This document shows, piece after piece, positions 45,906-56,087 of a stretch of 64,000 nt of DNA. The stretch lies in assembly GCF_001548375.1 (NCBI RefSeq), contig NZ_AP017295.1, positions 5,966,001-6,030,000 on the forward strand, given 5' to 3'. The DNA comes from Nostoc sp. NIES-3756 (GTDB lineage: Bacteria; Cyanobacteriota; Cyanobacteriia; Cyanobacteriales; Nostocaceae). A model generated the notes under the pieces. That model was given only the letters and a program-made list of their open reading frames with translations. It was not told where the DNA came from and made no database searches. Each line of letters begins with the position of its first letter. Position 1 is the first letter of the stretch. The translations under genes were made by a program, and so were the position numbers.

Positions 45906-45935
45906 ACTACAGTAAACTGACTAATTTACCGTAGT
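45906..45935. promoter_or_regulatory. inverted repeat in the divergent LLM promoter (candidate operator)
   Basis: ACTACAGTAAA and TTTACCGTAGT are 11-bp arms with one mismatch and an 8-nt spacer. It lies 55 bp upstream of one LLM gene and 86 bp upstream of the other, so one regulator dimer could control both. Confidence 0.6.
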
Positions 45936-45989
45936 TTATATTGGTGCAAAATTAACTATTAGCGCCTATTATAAGGGTTCTAGAAAGCT

Positions 45990-47066
45990 ATGTCTGAGCC
46001 ACGCTACGGCATTTGGATACCTGTCTACGGCAACTGCGGCGCGATGAACCATCCTCTTGAACCTCGTGATGCTAGTTACTCACGAGCCAAGAATTTGATT
46101 CGGTTGGCTGAAAGGTGCGGATTTACCACAACTTTAATAGCGCAACATATCATCAATCCCAGGAACCAAGAACTTGACCAGTTAGAAACCTGGACAGCAG
46201 CAGCAGCACTTGCAGAGGCAACAAGCTCTATCGAAATTATTGCAGCTGTCAAACCTTTATTGTTTCATCCAGCCGTCTTAGCCAAGATGGCTTTAGGTAT
46301 CGATGCAATTAGTAGTGGACGTTTTGCAATTAACTTAGTCAGTGCTTGGTTTAGACCAGAGATGGAAAAACCAGGGATCAACTTCCTATCTCACGATGAA
46401 CGTTATCGATATTCTAATGAATGGATTAGGGTAGTAAAAGCCTTATGGAGTGGAGAAAAAGTTAACTTCCAAGGCGATTATTTTCAAATTAATGATTTGA
46501 AGTTGAGTCCAGCACCCATAGCCAAACCACATCCGCGTGTATATGTAGGTGGGGAGTCAGAACCAGCGCATGAACTAGCGGCTAAAGAAGCGCATACATT
46601 TTTCCTGAATGGTCGTCCGATTGAAGTCATTCGGGAAACTATTGCTCAGGTAACACAAAAAGCTCGCTATCGTTCCCAACCTCTAGGCTTTGCTATGTCA
46701 GCTTTTGTGATTGCTCGACCCACAGACCAAGAGGCGGAAGCAGAATATCAAAACCTCAGAGCAATGGTACTAGCACAAGATGATCGCTCAGAACTACTCA
46801 AAGGAGTAGATTCAGAAGTCGTCATGTTTAAAAATATGGCTAAATACCCTGGTGTTGGTAGCAACGGTGGTACGGCTGCTGGCTTAGTTGGTAGTTATGA
46901 GACAGTAGCTCATCGCATTGCTGAATTTACCAAGATAGGAGTTGGTACATTTATGCTGCAATTCCAACCCTTTGCTTCAGAAATGGAACGCTTTTCTACT
47001 GAGATTATACCCAGAGTACAGGCGTTAACGGTAGAAAATGAAGCGATCGCTAGTTTGAAAAAGTAA
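45990..47066 (+). CDS. LLM-class flavin-dependent monooxygenase, plus-strand paralogue
   Basis: 358 residues. It has the same architecture as the divergent 351-aa enzyme (EPRYGIWIPVYGNCG, AAVKPLLFHPAVLAKMALGID, FAINLVSAWFRPEM, GGTAAGLVGSYETVAHRI). The two clearly arose by duplication. The reaction is predicted to be FMNH2-dependent oxygenation of an organosulfur compound. Differences at the active-site rim (IPVYGNCGAMN against APVGGNFGPLN) suggest different substrates. Short repeats follow the gene. Confidence 0.87.
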   Translation: MSEPRYGIWIPVYGNCGAMNHPLEPRDASYSRAKNLIRLAERCGFTTTLIAQHIINPRNQELDQLETWTAAAALAEATSSIEIIAAVKPLLFHPAVLAKMALGIDAISSGRFAINLVSAWFRPEMEKPGINFLSHDERYRYSNEWIRVVKALWSGEKVNFQGDYFQINDLKLSPAPIAKPHPRVYVGGESEPAHELAAKEAHTFFLNGRPIEVIRETIAQVTQKARYRSQPLGFAMSAFVIARPTDQEAEAEYQNLRAMVLAQDDRSELLKGVDSEVVMFKNMAKYPGVGSNGGTAAGLVGSYETVAHRIAEFTKIGVGTFMLQFQPFASEMERFSTEIIPRVQALTVENEAIASLKK

Positions 47067-47235
47067 TTTAGTCATTAGTCCATAGTCCATAGTCAACAGT
47101 TTTTCTCCTCTGCTCACGCCAGTTCGCTCAACGGAGGAAACCTCCACACGCGACTTGCTCCTCTGCTGCTTCCCCATCCCCCACTCTACGAGAAGCAAGC
47201 TACATCTCCCCCCACTCACTTTCATTGGAGAAATT
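47067..47235. repeat. short repeats between LLM gene and broken binding-protein gene
   Basis: TAGTCATTAGTCCATAGTCC units, then degenerate CTCCTCTGC and CCCCCACTC-like strings. No gene is seen. Confidence 0.65.
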
Positions 47236-47240
47236 AAACG

Positions 47241-47551
47241 ATGATTTCTCAAAAACTGAATCAGGGTCGTGTTGAGTGGTTGTTAGTCGCTACCACATCA
47301 ACGATAGCAACCTTAACACTGCTATTTACCACAGGTTGTAGTCCCTCGGAATTGAATCAATCTGGTAAAGCCGTAGAAGCTAGTCAAAAAAATGCTGCTG
47401 AGATTACAACTAAGCCAAAAACCCCAGTCTTACGAGTAGGCTTTATTGGCACTAAGACGAGTAAAATTCCTATTCGGACAGAGGGTTGGGAGCAACAAAA
47501 AGTCTTTTAAACAGTGAACTCAAAGAATTAGGCATTGAAGTTTCTGGCTGA
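47241..47551 (+). pseudogene. truncated sulfonate-type substrate-binding lipoprotein gene
   Basis: It starts normally (ATG at 47241 with GGAG upstream) and encodes a signal peptide with lipobox FTTGC (Cys33), then VLRVGFIGTKTSKIPIRTEG, the N-terminal strand of SsuA-like proteins. The frame stops at 47508-47510. In the next frame the family sequence goes on (KSLLNSELKELGIEVSG) until a stop at 47549-47551. A frameshift plus loss of the rest (about 240 residues) has destroyed the gene. The downstream genes at 47645 and 48523 may once have been served by this binding protein. Confidence 0.8.
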
Positions 47552-47644
47552 TCAAAAATTGTGGAAATCTAACTTTGAAATTAAAAATTGGCTGCTAAAT
47601 CAGCCATAGTTCCGAAATCCCCGACACTCACACAGGAATTAACT

Positions 47645-48460
47645 ATGACCACAACTTTAACTCGTCCAGCTTGGACTACTGATTTAGAACTAGAAATTTT
47701 CGACAAACTGCTTGATAAACACGCTCCCCATCTGCCGAAAAAACGGTTAGAAGAACCCAGACCACCCCAGACTGAAGAAGAAAGAGAAAATTTCTATCGC
47801 TTCCGTGTAGCTGGTGCAGCCCATGACCTATTTATTGTGCAAGTCTGCGCCAAAATAATCGACCAAATTCCTGACCCAGAATTACAGCTATTTTTAAGTC
47901 GTCAATTGGGTGATGATGGCGCACACGCTCAAAATACTCGTTTGAGAGCGCAGGCGATATCTGGACGCGACCCCATTGAGGATATCCAAAAGCAAGTGCA
48001 GAAGCATTGGGATTATATGGGTGACTTACCTATTCGTAATTGGCAAGGCTTTTTGGCTTTTGAGTTGCATTATGAGCTTCATATAGTGGCTTTGTTATTT
48101 ATCAATAGCCGTACCAGCAAAATCAACGACCCAGACTCAGCTAAGTTTGCGGCAGCAAGAATCTTACCAGATGAAGCAGTTCACCGCTTAGGCGTTATAG
48201 ATTGGTGGCAACGCATATTTGATAAAGCCTCCCCAGCCGAGAAAGAGGATTTAATTGCACAAGTTCTAGAAGTTGATGAAGAAGGTCAACGTCGGCGCAA
48301 TCCTTATCTGCGGGATCATTGGCAGTTGAGTAAAAAAGCTATTGGGATTGAAGTTGATGATTTACCAGTTCTTTATGATACTTGGCGGCAAGAAGTTCTT
48401 TCTTACTTTTTGGATATCCCTGTAGCTAAGTTGCCCAAGCTGGTAAGTGTGAATGATTAG
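47645..48460 (+). CDS. predicted helical di-metal oxygenase-like protein, copy 1
   Basis: 271 residues from ATG 47645, supported by AGGA about 9 bp upstream and by alignment with copy 2. The protein is nearly all helical. Conserved in both copies are HD (60-61), GDDGAH (Asp91, His94), ELHYELH (Glu140, Glu144, His146) and DEAVH (Glu177, His180). The order His/Asp, DxxH, E, ExxH resembles ferritin-like di-iron proteins; heme-oxygenase-like di-iron oxidases are the other possibility. No transmembrane segment is present. The family is not recognised with certainty. The position among sulfonate monooxygenase and uptake genes suggests a C-S-cleaving or helper oxygenase. Confidence 0.65.
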   Translation: MTTTLTRPAWTTDLELEIFDKLLDKHAPHLPKKRLEEPRPPQTEEERENFYRFRVAGAAHDLFIVQVCAKIIDQIPDPELQLFLSRQLGDDGAHAQNTRLRAQAISGRDPIEDIQKQVQKHWDYMGDLPIRNWQGFLAFELHYELHIVALLFINSRTSKINDPDSAKFAAARILPDEAVHRLGVIDWWQRIFDKASPAEKEDLIAQVLEVDEEGQRRRNPYLRDHWQLSKKAIGIEVDDLPVLYDTWRQEVLSYFLDIPVAKLPKLVSVND

Positions 48461-48522
48461 AGCTAGGGAAGAAATAATTAGCTCATATTTACTACCCGAT
48501 TTTAAATTTGGAGCAAAGCAAC

Positions 48523-49326
48523 GTGACTGCAACTTTAACTCGTGAATGGACTGTAGAGTTTGAAAAAGAAAATTTGGAAAGACTAATTAGTAAACACGCG
48601 CCTCATGTGCCGTTGACTCGTGAACAAGCCAGTCGTCCACCAATTACAGAAGAAGAAAAAGAAGGTTTTTATCAGTATTGGGCGGCGACGGGTGGGCATG
48701 ATTTGTCTATTGTGCAAGCTGCTAGTAAGGCTATTTGGTTAATTTCTGACCCTGATTTACATTTAATTTTGAGTAGACAAATTGGTGATGATGGCGCTCA
48801 TGCGATCGCATTTCGCCAAAGAGTCATTGCCCTAACTGGACGCGACCCGATTGATGATATTCGTAAGGAAGCTCAACGCCATTGGGAGTTTTTGGAAGAT
48901 TTACCCTATCGGAATTGGTTAGGTTTCTTGGCTTGGGAATTACACTATGAACATCATATTCTGCCCCAGGTTTGGTTTAATCGACTAACTTCACAAATTG
49001 GTGATGCAGTAATAGCAGAACAAAGTAGTGAAAGATTTAGCGATGATGAAGCTATTCATCGTGTAACTATTGCCAATTGGTGGCGGAAGAAGTTTGAGCA
49101 AGCTTCACCTAATGAACGGGCAGAACTTGCAGAACAATTACTAGAACTGGACGAAGAACTCCAACAGCGACGTGCAGCTTATATTAAACAACGCTGGCAA
49201 GATGCTGAAAACTTTAATGGTGCTAATACCCAAGGCATTGAGCCAGTATATGATGCTTGGCGTAAAGAGGTACTTTCTTACTTGTTAGATATTCCTAATC
49301 CCCAACTAACTTCTATCAATCAATAA
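48523..49326 (+). CDS. predicted helical di-metal oxygenase-like protein, copy 2
   Basis: 267 residues. The start is GTG at 48523 rather than the in-frame TTG at 48508, because TATLTR aligns with the TTTLTR start of copy 1 and GGAG lies 9 bp upstream. It shares with copy 1 HD (59-60), GDDGAH (Asp90, His93), WELHYEHH (Glu139, Glu143, His145) and DDEAIH (Glu176, His179). It is 62 bp after copy 1, so the two are co-transcribed and may form a heteromer. A strong terminator follows. Confidence 0.65.
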   Translation: MTATLTREWTVEFEKENLERLISKHAPHVPLTREQASRPPITEEEKEGFYQYWAATGGHDLSIVQAASKAIWLISDPDLHLILSRQIGDDGAHAIAFRQRVIALTGRDPIDDIRKEAQRHWEFLEDLPYRNWLGFLAWELHYEHHILPQVWFNRLTSQIGDAVIAEQSSERFSDDEAIHRVTIANWWRKKFEQASPNERAELAEQLLELDEELQQRRAAYIKQRWQDAENFNGANTQGIEPVYDAWRKEVLSYLLDIPNPQLTSINQ

Positions 49327-49361
49327 AAACCACCTATCTTTATATATAGGTTTTTATATAT

Positions 49362-49404
49362 AAAAACTATCACTAATCGTTAAGCAAGTTAGTGATAGTT
49401 TTTT
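49362..49404 (+). terminator. rho-independent terminator after the helical-protein pair
   Basis: ACTATCACTAA and TTAGTGATAGT form an 11-bp stem (extended by A/T pairs) with a 12-nt loop and a run of six T. Confidence 0.88.
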
Positions 49405-49639
49405 GCTGTTTATTAATTCTTACATAACCAATACTTCATTTATTAATGTGAGAATTTTCAAAATTTAGTTGTCATGAACACAATAATTTTGCAAACAATA
49501 GTTATATCATAACCTATCTAATAGCAATAAAAAATATCCACAGTATTTTTAAGTTTTTAATGTAGAAAATTTTATCTTCTGATGTTAAATATTGAGCGAT
49601 AAGTATTAACAATTTTACCGTAAAACGAAGGGTTAAATT
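49405..49639. other. AT-rich promoter gap before ssuA-like gene
   Basis: 235 bp without a gene. TTTTACCGTAAAA, a near-perfect short palindrome, lies at about 49613-49625, just before the start; its core TTTACCGTA recurs in the inverted repeat at 45925-45933. Confidence 0.35.
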
Positions 49640-50713
49640 ATGTTGAATCGTTTGATAAATCAATTGTTATATATCTTTAAAATTAGAAGTCAAAGGCTAA
49701 AAAGCTTTGGCTTATTATTTGTATTTAGTGTTGGTTTGAGTATAGCGATCGCATCTTGCACTCCCAGTAACTCAGCCGATGCGCCAGCACAAAAACCCCA
49801 GGTTTCCAAGCTAACAGTGCTGAAAATGGGACATCAAAAGGGGATGGCGTTACTAAATATTATCAAAGCGCAGGGAAGCTTAGAAAAACGTTTACAACCT
49901 CAAGGTATTTCCGTAACTTGGAATGAATTTTCCTCCACTGCACCCTTACTTGAGGGGATGGGTGTAGGTGCGATCGTTTTTGGTGGTGGTGGCGGTACTG
50001 GTAGCGTCTTTGCCCAAGCTGGAGATAAACCCTTTGTTAGAGTAGCGGCGAGTACAAGTAGCACCAGAAGTTCAGCTATTCTCGTTTTAGATAACTCACC
50101 AATCAAAACACTTGCTGACTTAAAAGGGAAAAAAGTTGCTTTTGCTAAAGGTGCGAGTTCCCAATACATGATTGTGCGTGCTTTAGAAAAAGTTGGCTTG
50201 AAATACAGTGACATTACACCCGTATTTCTCACACCAGCAGAAGCCTTACCCGCCTTTGAACGGGGAGATTTTGATGCGTGGGTAATTTGGGATCCTTACA
50301 CAGCCGAAGCAGAACGTAAACTTCCCACTCGTCTATTAGCAGATAACACCACTGTATTTGGTGATAAAGCAGCAACGGAAAGTCCTGCATTTTATTATGC
50401 TGCTCCCGATTTTGTCCGAGACTATCCAGATATTGTCAAGATTGTCTTGCAGGAGATAGAAAAGGCTGGAGTTTGGTCGAAAAACAATTATAAAGATTCA
50501 GCGCAACTGCTCTCCAAACTCTACAAAGCTGATATCAAGACAATGGAAATCGTCGAAGAACGTGGTGGAGAACGTAAGGTATTACCAGTAACTGGGGAGG
50601 TTTTGGCAGGTTTACAACGCATGGCTGATGCCTTTTATGAACTCAAAGTTATTCCCAAAAAAATTGATGTCAGTGACCCGAAATATAACTGGGTTTATGA
50701 AAAACAATCGTAA
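49640..50713 (+). CDS. ssuA: sulfonate-type ABC substrate-binding lipoprotein (SsuA-like)
   Basis: 357 residues. A long N-terminus ends in a lipobox IAIASC (about residue 40). The mature protein matches the aliphatic-sulfonate binding family: LTVLKMGHQKGMALLNIIKAQ, DLKGKKVAFAKGASSQYMIVRAL, DAWVIWDPYTAEAERKLPTR. It differs strongly from the binding protein at 41797, so it probably has another ligand. It is followed 32 bp later by a metQ-like gene. Confidence 0.87.
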   Translation: MLNRLINQLLYIFKIRSQRLKSFGLLFVFSVGLSIAIASCTPSNSADAPAQKPQVSKLTVLKMGHQKGMALLNIIKAQGSLEKRLQPQGISVTWNEFSSTAPLLEGMGVGAIVFGGGGGTGSVFAQAGDKPFVRVAASTSSTRSSAILVLDNSPIKTLADLKGKKVAFAKGASSQYMIVRALEKVGLKYSDITPVFLTPAEALPAFERGDFDAWVIWDPYTAEAERKLPTRLLADNTTVFGDKAATESPAFYYAAPDFVRDYPDIVKIVLQEIEKAGVWSKNNYKDSAQLLSKLYKADIKTMEIVEERGGERKVLPVTGEVLAGLQRMADAFYELKVIPKKIDVSDPKYNWVYEKQS

Positions 50714-50745
50714 AGTTTTTATAGTTGAAAAAAATAGGCGATCGC

Positions 50746-51639
50746 ATGAAATTCACCATGAATATTAACCGTCGATTCTTCTTAATAGCAGTTACCTCAT
50801 TTGCTGCTTCTACAATCTTCTCTAGCTGTAGTTCACCTCAAAATAACTCAGCTACGAATACAACCACAAATCCATCAGCAACCCCAGCAGCTAACACAAC
50901 CACAACGGGAGCCAGAGAAAAAATTAAAGTTGGTGTGACACCAGTACCAGCCGGAGAGATTTTAGAGTTTGTCAAAAAGAATCTAGCACCTGAAGCTGGA
51001 CTAGATATCGAAATAGTTACCTTCAATGACTTTGTGCAGAATAACACTGCCTTAAAAGATGGAGTAATTGATGCCAATTATTTCCAACATATTCCTTTTA
51101 TGCAGGACTATGGGAAAAAACATAACTTTGAGATGTATGCCTTTACTCCACAAATTCATTTGAATCCAGTAGGACTGTTTTCTAAAAAATATAAATCTCT
51201 CCAAGATGTCCCTAATAAAGCACTTGTAACAATTCCCGATGACCCAAGTAACGCCCATCGTGCTTTAAAAGTATTGGAAGAAGCAGGAGTAATTAAACTT
51301 AAACCAAATGTTCGTCCTGCAAGTCCAAAAGATATTATCGATAATCCCAAAAACATCCAAATTAAAGAGATACCAGGAGCGCAAGCAATCCCCTCTCTTC
51401 CAGATGTTGACTTAGCTGGAGTTACAGGTAACTGGATTGTACAAGCTGGATTAAAAACTGATAAGGATGCCTTGGCATTAGAGACAGGTAAAGACCCAAT
51501 TTATGCTGTTACCATTACCACATTAAAAGGTAAAGAAACCGACCCCAGGATTCAAAAATTGTATAAGTTGTTGCGTGACGATAGGGTTAAGCAATTCATT
51601 AAAGATAAATATCAAGGTGCAGTTATTCCTATTCCTTAA
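50746..51639 (+). CDS. metQ: MetQ/NlpA-family substrate-binding lipoprotein, copy 1
   Basis: 297 residues from ATG 50746; a TTG 21 bp upstream gives a weaker leader, and an ATG at 50758 is also possible. The signal has an RRFFL twin-arginine-like motif and a lipobox IFSSC (Cys28). The mature domain is MetQ-like: KVGVTPVPAGEILEFVKK, DGVIDANYFQHIPFMQDYGK, NPVGLFSKKYKSLQDVPNKA. It binds D/L-methionine or a related sulfur compound. It is 53 bp upstream of metN. Confidence 0.88.
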   Translation: MKFTMNINRRFFLIAVTSFAASTIFSSCSSPQNNSATNTTTNPSATPAANTTTTGAREKIKVGVTPVPAGEILEFVKKNLAPEAGLDIEIVTFNDFVQNNTALKDGVIDANYFQHIPFMQDYGKKHNFEMYAFTPQIHLNPVGLFSKKYKSLQDVPNKALVTIPDDPSNAHRALKVLEEAGVIKLKPNVRPASPKDIIDNPKNIQIKEIPGAQAIPSLPDVDLAGVTGNWIVQAGLKTDKDALALETGKDPIYAVTITTLKGKETDPRIQKLYKLLRDDRVKQFIKDKYQGAVIPIP

Positions 51640-51692
51640 GTAAAAATCCTCTTTTTGCTGCTACAAAACTTTTACTGTGGAGGAATTTCCAG

Positions 51693-52670
51693 ATGATCAC
51701 ATTTACCGATGTCCGCAAAGTTTACAACCAAGGAACACAAAAAGTTGTGGCGTTAGATGGCGTGAGTCTTCATGTTAAACCAGGGGAAATTTTTGGTGTT
51801 TTAGGTCAAAGTGGCGCTGGCAAAAGTACCTTAATTCGTTGTGTTAATCAACTAGAAAAACCTACATCTGGTTCAATTTTAGTTGATGGTCAGGAAATGA
51901 CCAAACTTACTGGTGAGCAGTTACGCCGCGCCCGTCAACATATTGGTATGATTTTTCAACACTTCAATTTACTTAGTTGCCGAACTGTTGCAGAAAATAT
52001 TGCTTTTCCTCTGGAGGTGATGGGTTATAGCAGACTCAAACGCCGCGCCAAAGTGGAAGAATTGATTTCACTTGTGGGGTTGCAAGGTAAGGCAGATGCT
52101 TATCCTGCACAGCTTTCTGGTGGACAAAAGCAACGGGTAGGTATTGCTAGGGCTTTGGCTGGAGAACCGAAAGTGCTACTGTCTGATGAGGCTACATCAG
52201 CACTTGATCCCCAAACTACAAGGTCAATTTTAGATTTATTGCGTGACTTGAATAAGCGTATGGGTTTGACAATTTTGTTAATTACTCATGAGATGGGTGT
52301 AGTTAAACAAATTTGCGATAGTGTTGCTGTACTCAATGCTGGCAAGATTGTGGAAAAGGGTTATGTTACCGATTTAATTACCAAGCCCGAATCATTTCTT
52401 GCCCAGGAAGTTTTTCCCCGTCGTAATGGTTATCAGCCAAAACCAGGCGCTGTGCTAGCGACGATCGCCTTTGCTGGAGAACAAGCCAGTCAACCAATTT
52501 TCGCTACCCTCGCCCGTAATTTTGATGTGGATGTGAATATTCTCAGTGGCAGTGTGGAGACAGTAGGCGATCGCCGAGTTGGTCAATTCCACATCGAATT
52601 AAAAGGTCAAAAAGTTACTCAAGCTTTGAAATACTTACATGAGGAAGAGTTTGAGGTAGAAGTCCATTAA
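51693..52670 (+). CDS. metN: MetN, methionine ABC transporter ATPase
   Basis: 325 residues. Walker A GQSGAGKST (38-46), signature LSGGQKQRVGIARALAG, Walker B VLLSDEATSALDP and a C-terminal NIL ligand-sensing domain (about 250-325, VDVNILSGSVETV) identify MetN. The NIL domain lets methionine inhibit transport. A GGAGGA ribosome site precedes the ATG. The matching permease gene is not next to it but at 58666, beyond a set of monooxygenase genes. Confidence 0.93.
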   Translation: MITFTDVRKVYNQGTQKVVALDGVSLHVKPGEIFGVLGQSGAGKSTLIRCVNQLEKPTSGSILVDGQEMTKLTGEQLRRARQHIGMIFQHFNLLSCRTVAENIAFPLEVMGYSRLKRRAKVEELISLVGLQGKADAYPAQLSGGQKQRVGIARALAGEPKVLLSDEATSALDPQTTRSILDLLRDLNKRMGLTILLITHEMGVVKQICDSVAVLNAGKIVEKGYVTDLITKPESFLAQEVFPRRNGYQPKPGAVLATIAFAGEQASQPIFATLARNFDVDVNILSGSVETVGDRRVGQFHIELKGQKVTQALKYLHEEEFEVEVH

Positions 52671-52763
52671 ATTAGGTATTACGAATTACGTTAGCGTTCG
52701 CGTAGCGTCTCGTAGAGAAGCGGGGCGTAGCCCATTACGAATTACGAATTACGAATTATTATC
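52671..52763. repeat. ACGAATT repeats and a GCGTAGCGTCTCGTAGAGAAG repeat
   Basis: TACGAATTACGAATTACGAATT direct repeats around a common Nostoc dispersed motif (CGTAGCGTCTCGTAGAGAAG). A related motif is at 33832-33862. Confidence 0.75.
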
Positions 52764-53639
52764 ATGTTTTATATAAAAAGAAATCGGCGCTATTTTCTCT
52801 TAGCAACAGGGTCGGCGATCGCATCTGTTTTATTTACCAGTTGTACATCAAAACAAAACTCATCAACTGGTCAATTAGTTAGCCAATCAACTATCCAAAC
52901 CGCTAAGGCAAAATTACTCAAAGTAGGTTCTCGAAATACTACCACAGAGGATGTTTTAAAATTCATTAAAACTGAAATAGCTCCTAGCTACGGCTTTGAT
53001 TTTGAAATTGTCCCCATCGCTGATTCCGTAAAAATTAACGATGCTCTTAAAAATGGAGAAATTGACGCTAATGTTTTCCAACATGAACCATTCATGAAGC
53101 AAGCAGCCAAGCGGCTCAGTGCAGATTTTGTCATGCTCAATCGCAGTTATACTACCTTAAGTGGACTCTATTCAAAACGATTAAAAATTAAATCTGTAGG
53201 AGAAATTCCTGTAGGAGTGACTATTGCTATTTCTAATGATGACAGTAATCAAGACCGCGCTTTAAAATTCCTCAAACACATCGACTTAATTAATTTAAAA
53301 GATAAATCTAGTGAGTATTACAGCGTCAAAGATGTCCTCCCCCATCCGAAAAAACTTCAAATTAAAGAATTAGATAACTACGCCATAGTCAGAGCATTGG
53401 ACGATTTAGATTTAGCCGTGACATCTGCATCTTTTCTTGTTCAAGCTAAAGTGTCTCTCACCCCCATTGTCATAGACGAGGTTGGCATGGCTAACAAGAA
53501 CTATGCAGTTGGTTTAGCAACTATGAAAGATAAAGTAAATGACCCCAACATCCAAAAACTCAATCAATTGCTTGTCGATCCCAAACTAAAAGATTTCATT
53601 AATACTAAATTTAAAGGCACAATTGCCCCCGTGTTCTAA
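52764..53639 (+). CDS. metQ: MetQ/NlpA-family substrate-binding lipoprotein, copy 2
   Basis: 291 residues. The start has NRRYFLLATG (twin-arginine-like) and a lipobox LFTSC (Cys27). The mature domain is MetQ-like but the most diverged of the three (KVGSRNTTTEDVLKFIKTEI, NGEIDANVFQHEPFMKQAAK). It probably binds a different ligand but uses the same MetNI. It lies after metN and before the LLM gene at 53726. Confidence 0.85.
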   Translation: MFYIKRNRRYFLLATGSAIASVLFTSCTSKQNSSTGQLVSQSTIQTAKAKLLKVGSRNTTTEDVLKFIKTEIAPSYGFDFEIVPIADSVKINDALKNGEIDANVFQHEPFMKQAAKRLSADFVMLNRSYTTLSGLYSKRLKIKSVGEIPVGVTIAISNDDSNQDRALKFLKHIDLINLKDKSSEYYSVKDVLPHPKKLQIKELDNYAIVRALDDLDLAVTSASFLVQAKVSLTPIVIDEVGMANKNYAVGLATMKDKVNDPNIQKLNQLLVDPKLKDFINTKFKGTIAPVF

Positions 53640-53725
53640 TATCTATATCCATCCATCAACTCACCCCATCCCACAAGAGGTTAGAGGGGAGAGTGGCACA
53701 TTTAGAACTATGAACCAGAGGTTTA

Positions 53726-55066
53726 ATGAGTAGCTTAAAGCAATTGAAACTAGGTGCTTTCATGCGTCCCGTTAGTATACATACTGGGGCTTGGCGCTAT
53801 CCAGGGGCTATACCTGACGCTAATTTTAACTTTCCCACACTGAAACGATTGATTCAGAAGCTAGAACAGGGCAAGTTTGACGCATTCTTCATGGCTGACC
53901 ACTTAGCGGTGTTGAATATGCCCATCAACGCACTCAAGCGTAGCCACACCGTCACCTCTTTTGAACCTTTCACCCTACTTTCTGCCCTGGCCAGCGTCAC
54001 CGAAAACATAGGACTGGTAGCCACAGCTTCCACAACCTATGATGCACCTTTCCACATCGCTCGCCGCTTCGCCTCTCTCGACCATATTAGTGGCGGTCGC
54101 GCGGGCTGGAATATTGTCACCACAGCCAATCCCGATGCAGCACTCAACTTTGGTCTAGAAGAAGAAATCGAGCATGATGAACGCTACCGCCGAGCTAGAG
54201 AATTTTATGATGTCGTCACAGGTCTGTGGGATTCCTTCGCTGATGATGCGTTCATTCGTGATGTGGAAGCAGGAATTTATTTCGACCCCGAAAAGCTTCA
54301 CGTTCTCAATCATCAAGGGAAATATCTCTCGGTGCGGGGGCCGTTGAACATTGCTAGACCCGTCCAAGGCTGGCCAGTCATCGTTCAGGCGGGTGCATCC
54401 GAAGCTGGTAGACAATTAGCCGCCGAAACTGCCGAGGCTGTGTTTGCGCCGGCTGGTAATTTAGAGGCAGGCAAGGCTTTATTTGCAGACATTAAGGGTA
54501 GAGCGCAGGCAATAGGGCGTGATCCAGATAGTATCAAAATTCTTCCAGGCGCTTTGGTTGTTGTGGGCGAAACTGTGGCAGAAGCAATTGCCAAGCGCGA
54601 ACATTTGGATAGCATAGTACATTATGACAGTGGAATTGCTAGTCTTAATAGTGCGCTTGGCTACGATGTTTCTGGCTTCGACCCGGATAGCCCCTTGCCA
54701 GAAATTCCCGAAACTAACGCCGGACATAGCTCCCGTGAGCGGATAGTAGCCCTAGCAAAACGCGAGAATCTAACTATCCGCCAGTTGGCTCAACGTATCG
54801 GCAGTTACGGCGGGCTAGCTTTTGTTGGTACGCCCGAAACCATCGCCGATGAGATGGAGCAATGGCTGGTAGAGGAAGGATCTGACGGCTTTAACATCAT
54901 GTTCCCATTTGTGCCGGAAGGGTTGAACGATTTCGTAGACAAAGTTATTCCAGAACTTCAACGACGGGGCATTTTCCGCAAAGAGTACGAGGGCAAAACC
55001 CTACGCGAAAATCTCGGACTCCCCCGCCCCGCTAACCGTTTCTTTCAGTCTGAGAAGTTGCAAGTA

Positions 55067-55078
<12 letters not shown>
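53726..55078 (+). CDS. LLM monooxygenase of the NtaA/SnaA/DszA type
   Basis: 450 residues, the long LLM subfamily. Marks are AWRYPGAIPDANFNFPTLKR, FDAFFMADHLAVLN, ISGGRAGWNIVTTANPDAALNFG, HDERYRRAREFYDVVTGLWDS and IVQAGASEAGRQLAAE. This family includes dibenzothiophene-sulfone monooxygenase (DszA) and nitrilotriacetate monooxygenase, and needs FMNH2 from a separate reductase. In this cluster an organosulfur substrate is likely. No flavin reductase gene is seen in the window. Confidence 0.87.
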
Positions 55079-55771
<693 letters not shown>

Positions 55772-56087
55772 TGTCTGAGTGTTGAGTAAGGAGTGCTGAG
55801 AAATTCTTAATTTTGAATTTTGAATTGATATAAAGTCCCTTAATTTTTGCAAAAAGACGTTATAAAAGATTGACAACTTATAGAAAATTTGGGACTATCA
55901 AATCTACGGCATTTCGGTCGAATTTTAGTATTTTATTGGTTTTGAATATCTTACCAGACGTAAGCGCTTCATATCTGGAAGCATTTGTCAATTTTGTCAT
56001 GCCAAAGTTGCATAACCGGAAACTAAAGTCGCCCCACCAATCACTCCAATAGCTTTCGTCAAAAGAAAAAATTCGGAGACAGAAACA
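55772..56087. promoter_or_regulatory. intergenic region before the SfnB-like gene
   Basis: 316 bp. TTGACA at 55870 followed by an AT-rich stretch looks like a promoter -35 region. A 60-codon frame that uses this TTG as start is not convincing as a gene. Confidence 0.35.

Noticed and set aside
55870..56052. 60-codon frame between the GST and SfnB-like genes
   Set aside because: TTG start without a ribosome site, and composition unlike a folded protein; the TTGACA looks more like a promoter element.
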